From: Paludisphaera soli
GTDB lineage: Bacteria > Planctomycetota > Planctomycetia > Isosphaerales > Isosphaeraceae
Reading direction: 5' to 3'
NCBI RefSeq assembly: GCF_011064595.1
Contig: NZ_JAALJI010000013.1
Coordinates: forward strand, 62,001-126,000
DNA length: 64,000 nucleotides
The notes below the pieces were generated by a model. The model was not told the DNA's origin. It did not search any database and saw nothing but the letters and a program-made list of their open reading frames with translations. Shown here in pieces: positions 7,809-16,809 of the stretch. The first letter of the stretch is position 1, and each line of letters begins with the position of its first letter. The translations under genes and the position numbers were made by a program.

Positions 7809-10709
7809 TCAGTCGTCGGCCTCGACGTCCGCGGTCACGGCGTCCTCGGTCGCGGCGTCCTCGGCTTCCGCCGCGGCGGCGGCCGTGGCCGATTCGGACT
7901 GGACGACCAGGGCGTTGATCTTCTCAAGGGTCTCGGCGCTCGGCTCCTTGGTCCCCTTGCACTTGGGGTACTTGGCGCAGCCCAGGAAGTAGCCCCGGCG
8001 GCCCTTGCGGGGGGTCATCGGGCCGCCGCAGTCGTCGCAGACCTCGTCGAGCTCCAGCGACTTGAAGTCGGGCCCCTTGGCGGCGGCCGGCGGCGGGGCC
8101 ATCTTGGCGACCTCGTCCTTCAGCTCGTCCGGGACCGGCACCGCGTTGCGGCACTTGGGGTAGCCGGTGCAGCCCAGGAAGGCCCCCCGCTTGCCCTGGC
8201 GGACCGCGAACGGCTTGCCGCACTTCTCGCACTTGAGGTCGATCTTGAGGGTCGGCAGGGGCTTCCCCTCGGCGTCGACCGCCACGATGTTGCGGCACTT
8301 GGGGTAGCCGGTGCAGCCCAGGAAGGGGCCCCGACGGCCGTTCCGCAGGGCCATGGGGCTGCCGCACTTCTCGCACTTGTGCTCGGTCTCGGACAGCTTG
8401 GGGACGGGGTTCCCCTGCTCGTCGATGTCGAACGATTCCTTGCACTGGGGGTAGCCCGAGCAGGAGAGGAACTTCTCCCCCTTCTTGCTCTCGCGGATCA
8501 TCAGCGGCTTGGAGCACTTGGGGCAGGCGTGGCCGCTCTCGACGGCCTCGGCCCGGGGGGCGCCGCCGATCGGCCGGGTGGCCTTGCAGTCCGGGTACTT
8601 GGAGCAGCCCAGGAACTCGCCCGTGCGGCCGAACTTCATGACCATCGGCGCGCCGCAGACGTGGCAGACCTCGTCGGTCATGATCTGGACGCGTTCCATC
8701 CCCGTCTCGGCGGCCTTCAGGGCCTCCTGGAATGGGTGGTAGAACTCGTCCAGGACCTTGACCATGTCCTCCTTGGCCGTGGCGATGTCGTCCAGCTCGT
8801 CTTCCATCCGGCCTGTGAACTTGAGGTCCAGGATCTTGGGGAAGTGCTTGACCAGGACGTCGGTCACGACCATCCCCAGCTCGGTCGCGGAAAACCGCCG
8901 GTCCTTGTGGTCGACGTACTTGCGGTCCTGGATCGTCTGGATGATCGGGGCGTAGGTGGACGGCCGGCCGATGTTCTCCTTCTCCAGGGCCTTGATCAGC
9001 GTGGCCTCGCTGTAGCGCGGGGGGGGCTGGGTGAAGTGCTGGGTGGCGTTCAGGCCCTGGAGGTCCAGGGGCTGGCCGACGACGATCGGCGGCAGCAAGG
9101 CGTCCTCTTGCTTGCCGGCGGCGGCCCAGACCTTGCGATGGCCGTCGAACCGCAGGATCTTCCCCTGGGCCTTGAAGAGGCCGGGCCCCGCCGTGATGCC
9201 GACGTCGGTCACGGTGAAGACGGCCGGCGTCATCTGGCTGGCGACGAACCGGTTGTAGATCAGCTGGTAGAGGCGGTGCTGGTCGTGATTGAGGCGGTCG
9301 CGGACCCGCTCCGGGCTGAGCGCCAGGTCGGTCGGGCGGACGGCCTCGTGGGCCTCCTGGGCGTTCTTGCCGGCGGCGTAACGGTTGGGCTTGGCCGGGA
9401 GGTAGCGGTCGCCGTAGCGGTCCTTGATCAGGTCGCGGACGCTGGTCAGGGCCTCGTCCGACACCCGCAGGCTGTCGGTACGCATGTAGGTGATGAGGCC
9501 GGTCGGGCCCGAGCCGTCGACGTCGATGCCCTCGTACAGCTCCTGGGCGAGCTTCATCGTCTTCTTGCCCGAGTACCGCAGGCGGATCGCGGCCTGCTGC
9601 TGGAGCGTGCTCGTCTTGAACGGCGGGTCGGCCCGGTCGAGCTTCTCGGCCTCCTCGACCTTCGAGACGACGTAGGGCTCGGAGGCCAGGGCGTCGCGGA
9701 CCTTGTGGGCGTCGGCCTCGGTCGCGGCCTCGAACTTCTTGCCCTCGTACTCGGCCAGCGCGGCCTCGAACCGCTCGCCCTCCTCGGTCGAGCCGACGGG
9801 GGAGACGACGGCCGTGATCCGCCAGAACTCCTCCTGGACGAACGCCCGGATCTCCCGCTCGCGGTCGACGATCAGCCGTGTGGCGACCGACTGGACGCGC
9901 CCGGCGCTCAGGTTGCGGGCGACCTTCTTCCAGAGCAGGGGGCTGAGCTGGTAGCCCACGAACCGGTCGAGGAACCGCCGGGCCTGCTGGGCGTTCACCA
10001 TGTCCATGTTGATCGGGCCGACCTTGGTGAAGGCGTCCCGCACGGCCCGCTCGGTGATCTCGTGGAAGGTGACGCGGCGGACGCGGTCGTCGGGCAGCTC
10101 CAGGGCGTGCTGGAGGTGCCAGGCGATGGCCTCCCCCTCGCGGTCGGGGTCGGTCGCCAGGTAGACGACGTCGGCGCGGGCGGCGTCCTTGCGGAGGTCG
10201 CCGATGGTGTCCTTCTTGGTCGGCACCACCTCGTACGAGGGGGCGTAGCCGTTGGCCACGTCCAGCCCGAGCTTCCGCTTCGGGAGGTCGCGGACGTGGC
10301 CCATGCTCGCCTTGACGATGTACTTGGAGCCCAGGAACTTGTTGATCGACTTGGCCTTCTTGGGGCTCTCGACGATGACCAGCGAGGGGCCGGTGCCGGG
10401 CTCGCCATAGCTCGCCGCCGCCGACTTGGCCTTGGAGCCCTTGGCCGCCGTCGCCTTGGGGGCCTTGGTGGCCTTCGCCTTCGCCGCGGCCTTGGGGGCC
10501 TTCGCCGCGTCCGCCTTGGGGGCCTTGGGCGCCTTCGCCTTGGCGGCCTTCTTCACACCCGCTTTCGAAGCCTTGGCGGCCCCGGGCGCGGCCGGCTCGG
10601 CCCCCTCGGCCGGGTCCGACCAGGGGGGCGAGGCGGCGGGCTCGGCCGCCTTCGCGTCCGGGGAGTCGCCGTCGTCGGGAGTGGGCTTGGGGGAGGACTT
10701 TGGCGGCAC
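7809..10709 (-). CDS. topA: DNA topoisomerase I with five C-terminal zinc ribbons
   Basis: Type IA topoisomerase that relaxes negative supercoils. Residues 1-105 are a low-complexity tail with repeated Lys-Ala-Pro (KAPKA-type) units. The TOPRIM domain starts at LVIVESPKKAKSINKFLGSK; DPDREGEAIAWHL binds metal; the active-site tyrosine is about residue 408 in ITYMRTDSLRVS. From about residue 680 there are five four-cysteine ribbons with a CxxC...GCxxYPxC pattern, more than the three of E. coli TopA. At 966 residues it is long for the family, and the tails explain the excess. The start is GTG, with AGGA seven bases upstream. The Lys/Ala tail may bind DNA non-specifically. Confidence 0.96.
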   Translation of the reverse strand: MPPKSSPKPTPDDGDSPDAKAAEPAASPPWSDPAEGAEPAAPGAAKASKAGVKKAAKAKAPKAPKADAAKAPKAAAKAKATKAPKATAAKGSKAKSAAASYGEPGTGPSLVIVESPKKAKSINKFLGSKYIVKASMGHVRDLPKRKLGLDVANGYAPSYEVVPTKKDTIGDLRKDAARADVVYLATDPDREGEAIAWHLQHALELPDDRVRRVTFHEITERAVRDAFTKVGPINMDMVNAQQARRFLDRFVGYQLSPLLWKKVARNLSAGRVQSVATRLIVDREREIRAFVQEEFWRITAVVSPVGSTEEGERFEAALAEYEGKKFEAATEADAHKVRDALASEPYVVSKVEEAEKLDRADPPFKTSTLQQQAAIRLRYSGKKTMKLAQELYEGIDVDGSGPTGLITYMRTDSLRVSDEALTSVRDLIKDRYGDRYLPAKPNRYAAGKNAQEAHEAVRPTDLALSPERVRDRLNHDQHRLYQLIYNRFVASQMTPAVFTVTDVGITAGPGLFKAQGKILRFDGHRKVWAAAGKQEDALLPPIVVGQPLDLQGLNATQHFTQPPPRYSEATLIKALEKENIGRPSTYAPIIQTIQDRKYVDHKDRRFSATELGMVVTDVLVKHFPKILDLKFTGRMEDELDDIATAKEDMVKVLDEFYHPFQEALKAAETGMERVQIMTDEVCHVCGAPMVMKFGRTGEFLGCSKYPDCKATRPIGGAPRAEAVESGHACPKCSKPLMIRESKKGEKFLSCSGYPQCKESFDIDEQGNPVPKLSETEHKCEKCGSPMALRNGRRGPFLGCTGYPKCRNIVAVDAEGKPLPTLKIDLKCEKCGKPFAVRQGKRGAFLGCTGYPKCRNAVPVPDELKDEVAKMAPPPAAAKGPDFKSLELDEVCDDCGGPMTPRKGRRGYFLGCAKYPKCKGTKEPSAETLEKINALVVQSESATAAAAAEAEDAATEDAVTADVEADD

Positions 10710-10793
10710 GTTGATATCCTATGATCTTTGCTTGGAACGAGATCCGTCGATCCGACCGGTTCCGCCGGATTCCCGCCCGGGGGTCCTTTGAGG

Positions 10794-10821
10794 TTGCTCC
10801 GGGCGGCAGACATGCTACGAT
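10794..10821 (+). promoter_or_regulatory. Predicted promoter for the SurA/PpiD-like gene
   Basis: TTGCTC (10794-10799), a 16-base spacer and TACGAT (10816-10821), with an extended -10 TG two bases before the hexamer. It points toward the gene starting at 10958, leaving a leader of about 130 bases that includes a run of nine G. Confidence 0.42.
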
Positions 10822-10870
10822 GTGAGGTTCCTGGGCCGTCGATCACGACTCCGCATCCTTCACACTTAGC

Positions 10871-10899
10871 GGCATAGCTAGGGTAACGGGGTCTGTCAA
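10871..10899 (-). promoter_or_regulatory. Predicted topA promoter
   Basis: On the minus strand a perfect -35 TTGACA (10894-10899) is followed after 17 bases by a weak -10 TATGCC (10871-10876). It is about 160 bases upstream of the topA GTG. It is divergent from, and crosses over with, the promoter predicted for the neighbouring gene, so the two transcripts would overlap at their 5' ends. Confidence 0.45.
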
Positions 10900-10957
10900 G
10901 GGGGGGGGCGCCGAGGAGGCCCCTCCGAAGCCTCTCAGCCAAGCACCGAGGATCCCC

Positions 10958-12835
10958 ATGCCTTTCGAGGTCTTCCGTCGCCACCAGCGCAAGATGCTGG
11001 CCATGCTCGCCATCCTGGCGATGTTCTCCTTCGTCCTCGCGGACAGCCTCCCCCGCCTGTTCGGGACGAACTACGCCGGCCCCGACGTCGAGGTGGCCAA
11101 GCTTTTCGGCAAGACGGTCCGCCGCAGCGACCTCAACGAGATGGCCCGCCAGCGCAACCGCGCCAACCTGTTCATGGCCGCCCTGAATCCCTATAGCCGC
11201 GACGGCTTCTTCGGCGGCCTCAAGGAACGCGACCTGATCGACGCCCTGATCCTGGAGAAGGAGGCGGATCGCCTGGGGATGCCCGCCGACCCGATCACCG
11301 GCCGCGAGTGGCTCAAGGCCCGCACCGGCGGCCGGCTGAACCGCGAGATGTTCGAGATGCTCTACAGCCGGTTCAGCAGCGAGATCAGCCAGGAAGACCT
11401 GCTCGCCGACCTCGCCAACCAGGTCCGGATCGCCAAGGTCCGGTCCCTCCTCGGACGCGCCCCGATCACCCCCTTCGACGTCTACCAGGCCTATCGCGGC
11501 CAGAACGAGCGGGTGGCCGACAAGATCGTCGAGATCCCCGTCGAGAACTTCGCCGGCCAGGTCGGCGAGCCCTCCGCGGCCGAGGTGCAGGCCCTGTACG
11601 ACAAGTTCAAGGACGTCCTCCCCGACCCGGCCTCGCCGGACCCCGGCTTCAAGGTCCCCCGCCAGGTCCAGGTCGAGTTCGTCTCGATCGACGGCGGCTC
11701 CAAGGCCCGGAGCCTCCGCGATTCGCTGGCCGACGCCGAGCTGCGATCGTTCTACGAGAATCACAAGGCCGAGTTCAAGGTCCCCTCGGAACTTCCCGAC
11801 GACCTGTTCGCCGACGCCGCCGACCTGACCCCGGCCGTCATCCAGCCGTTCGACGAGGTCCGCGACCTCCTCGCCAGCCGGCTCGCCGACGAGAAGGCCC
11901 AGGAGGCGATCAACGACGTCTTCAACCGCATCCGCGACGAGGAGTTGATCCCCTTCGCGGACAAGTACCTGACGATGCTCGACGACCAGGCCGCCTCGCC
12001 CGCCGCCAAGGTCCAGGCCCCGGAGCCCGTGGACCTCAAGGCCCTGGCCGAGAAGGACGGCCTGACCTACGAAATCACCCCCCTCCTCGCCCGCGACAAG
12101 GCCGCCCGCTACGGCCTGATCTCCAACGCCCAGGTCGGCACCACCCGCCTCAGCGGCGGACGCCGGTTCGTCGACGAGTTCTTCGACCCCAAGGTCGGCC
12201 TCTATGAGCCCGTCGAGCTGACCGACATCCTGGGGACCCGCTACCTCGCCCGCAAGGTCAAGGACGAGGCCCCCCGCACCCCGACGCTCGACGAGGTGAA
12301 GCCCGAGGTCGTCCGCGCCTGGAAGCTGGAGAAGGCCCGGCCCCTCGCCGAGAAGGCCGCCCAGGAGCTGGCCGCCAGGATCAAGTCCGAGAAGCAGGGC
12401 AAGATCGAGGAAGACCAGATCGAGGGCTACAACGTCCTGGCGGTCCCGCCGATCACCCGCATGCAGGTCGGCGGCCTCGGCGCCGGCCCGTTCGATTACG
12501 TCCCGCAGGCCGAGACCCCGATCCCCGAAATCGAGTACGCCGGCGACTCGTTCCGCGACGCCTACTTCGGCGTCAAGGCCGGCGAGACCGCCGTCGCCGC
12601 CGACGAGCCGAAGGCCCACTACTACGTCATCGCCCTCGACCGCCGCGAGCCGGTCGCCTTCACCCAGCTGTACGCCCCCAACGGCGAGGAGATGCGGTTC
12701 AACATGCTCGCCGGCGACGAGGCCTCCATCCGCCAGGACGAGGTCTGGATGAACCGACTCCGCCGCCAGGCCGGGCTCGCCGCCGACTGGACCCCCCCCG
12801 ACGAGGCCGCCAGGGACGACGACTCCCGGAGCTGA
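10958..12835 (+). CDS. SurA/PpiD-like membrane-anchored periplasmic folding factor
   Basis: A 625-residue protein with one N-terminal membrane anchor (about residues 13-30, MLAMLAILAMFSFVLADSL) following a basic RRHQRK, then a SurA_N-like helical region (about 45-180: a VAKLFGKTVRRSDLNEMARQ strand-helix start and a LIDALILEKEADRLGM helix). The FYENHKAEFKVPSE element near residue 265 is typical of PpiD/SurA-type proteins ahead of their isomerase domain. I cannot see a convincing parvulin active site, so it may be a chaperone without isomerase activity. GAGGA precedes the ATG and a strong terminator follows the stop, so it is probably monocistronic. Confidence 0.72.
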   Translation: MPFEVFRRHQRKMLAMLAILAMFSFVLADSLPRLFGTNYAGPDVEVAKLFGKTVRRSDLNEMARQRNRANLFMAALNPYSRDGFFGGLKERDLIDALILEKEADRLGMPADPITGREWLKARTGGRLNREMFEMLYSRFSSEISQEDLLADLANQVRIAKVRSLLGRAPITPFDVYQAYRGQNERVADKIVEIPVENFAGQVGEPSAAEVQALYDKFKDVLPDPASPDPGFKVPRQVQVEFVSIDGGSKARSLRDSLADAELRSFYENHKAEFKVPSELPDDLFADAADLTPAVIQPFDEVRDLLASRLADEKAQEAINDVFNRIRDEELIPFADKYLTMLDDQAASPAAKVQAPEPVDLKALAEKDGLTYEITPLLARDKAARYGLISNAQVGTTRLSGGRRFVDEFFDPKVGLYEPVELTDILGTRYLARKVKDEAPRTPTLDEVKPEVVRAWKLEKARPLAEKAAQELAARIKSEKQGKIEEDQIEGYNVLAVPPITRMQVGGLGAGPFDYVPQAETPIPEIEYAGDSFRDAYFGVKAGETAVAADEPKAHYYVIALDRREPVAFTQLYAPNGEEMRFNMLAGDEASIRQDEVWMNRLRRQAGLAADWTPPDEAARDDDSRS

Positions 12836-12863
12836 TCTGCGTCGAGCCCCGCTCGAAACCCCC

Positions 12864-12904
12864 GGCCCGGACGTCGGCCCCATCGCCCGACGTCCGGGCC
12901 TTCT
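12864..12904 (+). terminator. Rho-independent-type terminator
   Basis: A perfect 14-bp stem (12864-12877 with 12887-12900), a 9-base loop and then TTCTT, starting 29 bases after the SurA/PpiD-like stop codon. Confidence 0.8.
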
Positions 12905-12920
12905 TCGTGGACGTCCGGAG

Positions 12921-13021
12921 TTGGCTTCGTTTGCAGCGACCCCGAAACGAACCCATTTGACGTAAGGGATATCCTGGACTGATTTTAGGTTTGGAAATCC
13001 TGGCTCGGAATTGGCTTCGTT
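12921..13021. repeat. Direct repeat TTGGCTTCGTT, two copies 90 bases apart
   Basis: Identical 11-base copies at 12921-12931 and 13011-13021 give a period of exactly 90 bases. The first is preceded by AG and the second by AA, and the flanks are less GC-rich than neighbouring genes. The rest of the 90-base unit is not conserved between copies at a level I can see. It could be the edge of a dispersed intergenic repeat family. Confidence 0.45.
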
Positions 13022-13372
13022 CGGCGCGCTTCGAGCCCTTCTTCACGTCCGAAGCGCCGGGACGCCTCGTGTCCCCTCGGTTTCCCCGCCGCCACGCATT
13101 GAGAAAGAGCCGGTGCGGACGCGCCCGCCGGCGCGGAACGCCCCAGGGTGACCTTGCGACCGAAATCGCGAATGGGGAGGTGCGTCGCGAATATTCGCGG
13201 AGTCGCCGTTGGAATCCTTTCGACCCGCTCGATCGGCGTGGATGTTCGGGTTTGCGCGACGGCGGCATCCTCGCCAACTTCGCGGTTGTGATAGATTCCT
13301 CAAAGGGCGCGGGCAGGCCTCTCGCGACGCCGCGCCGGTGGGGAGAAGCAACATGAGGGGGGACGGCCGTCG

Positions 13373-14884
13373 ATGAGGATCGCCCTGCTGGGGTGGGACC
13401 TGGAGCGCGAGGCGATCGACGCGATCGGCCGGCTGGGGGCCGACGTCGTGGCCCTCACGCGCTGGTTCGCCGACGAGCCGGAGCGCGAGGCCCATGCGGG
13501 ATGGCTCGAAGTCCGCTGCCCTCACGAGATCGGCGGCGGCCCGAACGAGGAGGCGACCGCGTTCGGCGTGGGGGCGGTGCGGGCGGCCAGCAACTCCGGC
13601 CTGGGATTCGGCTTTGACGTCGTCCACGCGCTGGACTGGAAGACCCGACCCGCGGCCGGTGAGCTTGCCGCGCGCGGCGAGCCTCGCGCCGTCGTGATCG
13701 CCTCGGAACGGGCCGCCGAGGAAGACGTGGAGGGCGATCCTGGGTTCGGCCCTCGCGTCGGTCCCGACGCCTGGATTTGCGACCATCCCTGGGGGGCCGA
13801 GCGGCTCCGCGCCTGGCTGCCGATCGAGGACGATTCGCCGATCCTCACCATCCCGACCCCCGCCGGCCTCACCTTCTGGACCGACCGGCACGGCCCGCGC
13901 GATGGGCCGGCCGAGGGCCCGTGCATCGTCCTGACCTTCCACGCCGGCGACCGCTTCTCGACCCGAGCCATCCTCGGGGGGGTGGCGCAGGCGCGCGAGA
14001 AGGCCCCGGGGCTGGTCGCGGCCGTGTTCGGGACCGATCCGCGCTGCCTGCGGCTGCGTCGCCGGTTGAAGGCCGAGGGCCTCCTCTCGGCGCGTTGGGG
14101 CGAGACGTGCGTGCCGTCGAGCGGCCGATGGAACGCCGCCGCGTCCCAGGCGGCGGTCGTCGGCGTCGCCTCGGACGACCTGGTGGACGACCCATTCGCT
14201 CACGCGGCCTGGCTGGTCGGCGCCCCCGTCGTCCGCGTCCAGGGGGGCGACCCCGAGGCCCTGGCCCGCGACCTGCTCGACGCCGTGTTCGACCGCGAGC
14301 GCCGCGAGGCGGACGTACGGGTGGGATCGGCCCTGGTCGCCCGGCGGCTCGACCCGGACGCCGTCGCCGCCCGCTGGCTGGAGGTCTATCGGCGAATCCT
14401 GGACCGCAGGCGGGGCGTCGGGGCGAAGGCGGATCGGGCCGAGTCGGGGCCCGCCGCGACCGGCCCGTCGGTCCCGTTCCCGGAGATGCGGTCGCGGCTC
14501 TCGTTGATCCCGGTGTCCAGCCGGGAGGCGCTGGCCTCGTGGACGCTCCGGCCCGACGACTGGCGAGGGGCGTTGGAGTGGCTGGGGCCCGAGTCGGTGC
14601 GGGCGGTCCTCACGATCCGGCTGTTCGACGTGACCGACGTCGCGTTCGACGGCCTGAACGCCCACAGCACGTCGGACGTGGACCTCGGCCCCGGCGAGAA
14701 CCATCGGACGATCGCCCTACCTTTCGACGGCCGGTCCTTGGCCGCCTGCCTGGGCGTGCGTTCGCGCTGGGGGTATTTCCACCCGATCACCCATTCCCGG
14801 ATCTGCCACCTGCCGCGCGAGGGGTCGGCGCCGGAGTCGCCGCCGCGTCGGCTCCGCGTGATGCCGCGTCGCCCGGGCGTCTGA
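13373..14884 (+). CDS. Glycosyltransferase-like protein with C-terminal DUF4912 domain
   Basis: A 503-residue protein in two parts. The N-terminal ~330 residues look like a GT-B glycosyltransferase (opening MRIALLGWDLEREAIDAIG, a GFDVVHALDWKT segment typical of family 4/5 N-lobes, and VLTFHAGDRFSTRAI at the start of a second lobe), but I see no clear donor-site EX7E motif. The C-terminal part (about 375-490) matches DUF4912, with IRLFDVTDVAFDGLNAHS and SRWGYFHPITHSRICH. DUF4912 domains often accompany GH57 proteins, and a GH57-like gene follows after 46 bases, so the pair is probably one operon acting on an alpha-glucan or surface polysaccharide. The substrate is unknown. Confidence 0.72.
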   Translation: MRIALLGWDLEREAIDAIGRLGADVVALTRWFADEPEREAHAGWLEVRCPHEIGGGPNEEATAFGVGAVRAASNSGLGFGFDVVHALDWKTRPAAGELAARGEPRAVVIASERAAEEDVEGDPGFGPRVGPDAWICDHPWGAERLRAWLPIEDDSPILTIPTPAGLTFWTDRHGPRDGPAEGPCIVLTFHAGDRFSTRAILGGVAQAREKAPGLVAAVFGTDPRCLRLRRRLKAEGLLSARWGETCVPSSGRWNAAASQAAVVGVASDDLVDDPFAHAAWLVGAPVVRVQGGDPEALARDLLDAVFDRERREADVRVGSALVARRLDPDAVAARWLEVYRRILDRRRGVGAKADRAESGPAATGPSVPFPEMRSRLSLIPVSSREALASWTLRPDDWRGALEWLGPESVRAVLTIRLFDVTDVAFDGLNAHSTSDVDLGPGENHRTIALPFDGRSLAACLGVRSRWGYFHPITHSRICHLPREGSAPESPPRRLRVMPRRPGV

Positions 14885-14930
14885 CCGTCCGCCCGTTCCC
14901 GTCTACCGCCCGAGCAACGGAAGAGTCGCC

Positions 14931-16295
14931 ATGCCGTGTCTGGCCCTGGTCCTGGAACTCCACCACCCGCTCCCCGGCCCCGGCGAGGTCGCGGGCCCGG
15001 ACTGGGCGGCGTCGGGGATCGCCGTCGACTGGCCGTTGCTGAGGGCGCTCGACGCCTTCGCCGAGCGGCCCGGCGAGGCGTCGATCACGCTGGCGGTGAG
15101 CCCGAGCTGGACCGCCCTGGCCGCCGACCCCCGGGCGCGCGCCCTCCAGCGGCGCGAGCTGGAGCGTAAGGTCCAGGCCGGCGAGGCCGATCGCGGACTC
15201 CTGCGATTCTTCGCCACGGCGGGCGACGGCGACCCCCTGAGGCTGCTCCGCCGCTGGAACGCCTCGGGGGCCATCGACGTGATCCCGACGACCGCCACCC
15301 ACACCTGGCTCCCCAGCGTCGCGGCCGAGCCGATCCTCGCACGCGCCCAGGTCGGCCTGGCGGCGATGGACCATGCGCATCGCTTCGAAGTCCGGCCGAG
15401 CGGCGTATGGCTGCCGTTCCTGGGTTACGCGCCGGGCCTGGAGACGACGATGGCCGCCAACGGCCTGCGGTTCTTCGGAGTCGCCGCCGACGTCTTCCTG
15501 CGCGGCACGGTCCTGCCGCCGGCCCGCACCCTGGCTCCGATGGTCACGCCCGCCGGCGTGGCCGCCTTCGCCGTCCCCCCCCCGCCGGCGGCGGAGGCGG
15601 TGGACCTCGCCATGGGGTATGGACGCGATCGTCGATACGCCGACCCGAAGCAGGCCCCGATCGCCGCGGACGACCACGCGGAGCACTTCCTCGGGCGGTG
15701 GTCCGTTCGGGCGAGCGAAGCGCCCCCCGGGGGCGAAGTCCCGGACGAGCCCGTGTCGGTCGCCTCGTTCTCGGCCCACGAGCTGGCCCGCGCCTGGCCT
15801 TCGGGCGGGGCCGACGCCTGGCTGGGAAGCGTGCTGGACGGCCTGGCTTCGGGCGAGTCGGGGCGGGCCTCGTCGCTCGACCGATATCTCGCCCGCAATC
15901 CGATTGGGACGCTCGGGCGTCCCGGCGTGAGCGTCGGCGGGGTGCTCGCGGCCCGTCCCGGAGGATCCGACCTGTTCGACCGCTGTCGCGCCGCGTCCGA
16001 CCTGCTGACGTTCGCGGTCGAGAAACGCCGTGCCCTGGACGAGAGCGAGCGCGAGGCCGTCGCCGAGATGGCCCGCCGGCTGCTCCGCGCCCAGCAGGTC
16101 GACTGGTCTTACCCGGTCGCCGGCGGGATCGACCCCGAAACCGGCCTGCGGCGAGCCTCGCATCACCTCGCCCGGTTCCACGAACTGGCCGGCTCGCTCA
16201 TGGCCGGCCGCCTGGACCGGGGCCGGCTCGCCCGGATGCGCCGGGGCCCCTCGTTCCTGCCCGACCTCGACCTGGACGTACTCGCCGCCGGCTGA
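14931..16295 (+). CDS. GH57-like protein lacking the usual catalytic residues
   Basis: A 454-residue protein with the order of conserved regions of GH57 alpha-glucan branching enzymes: LVLELHHPLPGPG at the N terminus (HxHxP-like region 1), SGAIDVIPTTATHTWLPS (region 2), GVWLPFLGYAPGLE at 158-171 (region 3) and SAHELARAWPSGGADAWLG from 281 (region 4). In active GH57 enzymes region 3 reads WLPEC and its Glu is the nucleophile; here that place is Phe163. Region 4 also lacks the expected Asp before the Glu-Leu pair. It therefore looks like a binding or regulatory pseudoenzyme, or one with a shifted mechanism. GGAAGAG precedes the ATG. It is paired with the upstream DUF4912 protein. Confidence 0.7.
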   Translation: MPCLALVLELHHPLPGPGEVAGPDWAASGIAVDWPLLRALDAFAERPGEASITLAVSPSWTALAADPRARALQRRELERKVQAGEADRGLLRFFATAGDGDPLRLLRRWNASGAIDVIPTTATHTWLPSVAAEPILARAQVGLAAMDHAHRFEVRPSGVWLPFLGYAPGLETTMAANGLRFFGVAADVFLRGTVLPPARTLAPMVTPAGVAAFAVPPPPAAEAVDLAMGYGRDRRYADPKQAPIAADDHAEHFLGRWSVRASEAPPGGEVPDEPVSVASFSAHELARAWPSGGADAWLGSVLDGLASGESGRASSLDRYLARNPIGTLGRPGVSVGGVLAARPGGSDLFDRCRAASDLLTFAVEKRRALDESEREAVAEMARRLLRAQQVDWSYPVAGGIDPETGLRRASHHLARFHELAGSLMAGRLDRGRLARMRRGPSFLPDLDLDVLAAG

Positions 16296-16308
16296 CCGGC
16301 GGGACACA

Positions 16309-16809
16309 TCAGCTCAGGACCATCAGCGCCAGCCCGGCCTGCAACGGCCAGGCGATCGCCAGCGCCAGCCCCACGCGATTCGGCCAGGGGCCCGAGGCGA
16401 CCTCCCGCGCCGCCTCGGGATTGGCCGTCACCCATTTCATCCAGACCGTCAGCATGGCGATCGTCGAGGCCGCGGCGAGCCCAATCGCCAGCACGGCCGA
16501 GTCCAGATCCCCCGCGCCGCCCGTCCGCGACGAGCCCGCCGAGCGGATCGCCGCGCTCAGGAGCCAGGGGACTCCCAGCAGCCCCCAGAGCCGCTCGCCG
16601 ATCCCCGATCGCTCGGTAGGTCCAGTGAATCGGCGCGCGAGATACAGGAAAGGCCCGGAAGCCGTCGCGGCCAGCCAGGCGAAGGCGAGGCTCGCCAGGA
16701 TCAGGCCGGGCGCCGAGAATCCCTCGCGTCCGATGGGCCGGATGTGGATCGACGCCACCGCCGAGCCCATCACCAGCGCGACGACGTCGAGGACCGTGAG
16801 GCGTTCCAC
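16309..16809 (-). CDS. Hypothetical membrane protein
   Basis: I do not recognise this 166-residue protein. It has about four hydrophobic segments: around residues 5-20, 33-55, 75-95 (a WGLLGVPWLLSAAI stretch) and 105-125, with a last one at the C terminus (LALAIAWPLQAGLALMVLS). The GTG start at 16809 is chosen because GGGGAGAG lies at proper spacing and hydrophobicity begins there; longer upstream frames read through non-coding sequence. It lies downstream of another small membrane protein on the same strand with a 104-base gap and converges on the GH57-like gene. Confidence 0.6.
   Translation of the reverse strand: MERLTVLDVVALVMGSAVASIHIRPIGREGFSAPGLILASLAFAWLAATASGPFLYLARRFTGPTERSGIGERLWGLLGVPWLLSAAIRSAGSSRTGGAGDLDSAVLAIGLAAASTIAMLTVWMKWVTANPEAAREVASGPWPNRVGLALAIAWPLQAGLALMVLS

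Larger units (their letters stand above)
12836..13372. other. Intergenic region with terminator and 90-base-spaced repeat
   Basis: These 537 bases contain a perfect-stem terminator (12864-12904) and two copies of TTGGCTTCGTT spaced exactly 90 bases apart (separate entries). A 121-codon frame at 12991-13356 reads through the second copy but is Arg/Pro-rich with no recognisable domain, so I do not call it. The last 150 bases should carry the promoter for the next gene. Confidence 0.55.

Noticed and set aside
10553-12883. Open minus-strand frame of 776 codons crossing the SurA/PpiD-like gene
   Set aside because: Low-complexity Gly/Leu/Val translation typical of shadows; it also crosses the terminator and the topA promoter region.
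12991-13356. Plus-strand frame of 121 codons in the intergenic region
   Set aside because: It overlaps the direct repeat, is Arg/Pro-rich and matches nothing; codon bias is not gene-like.
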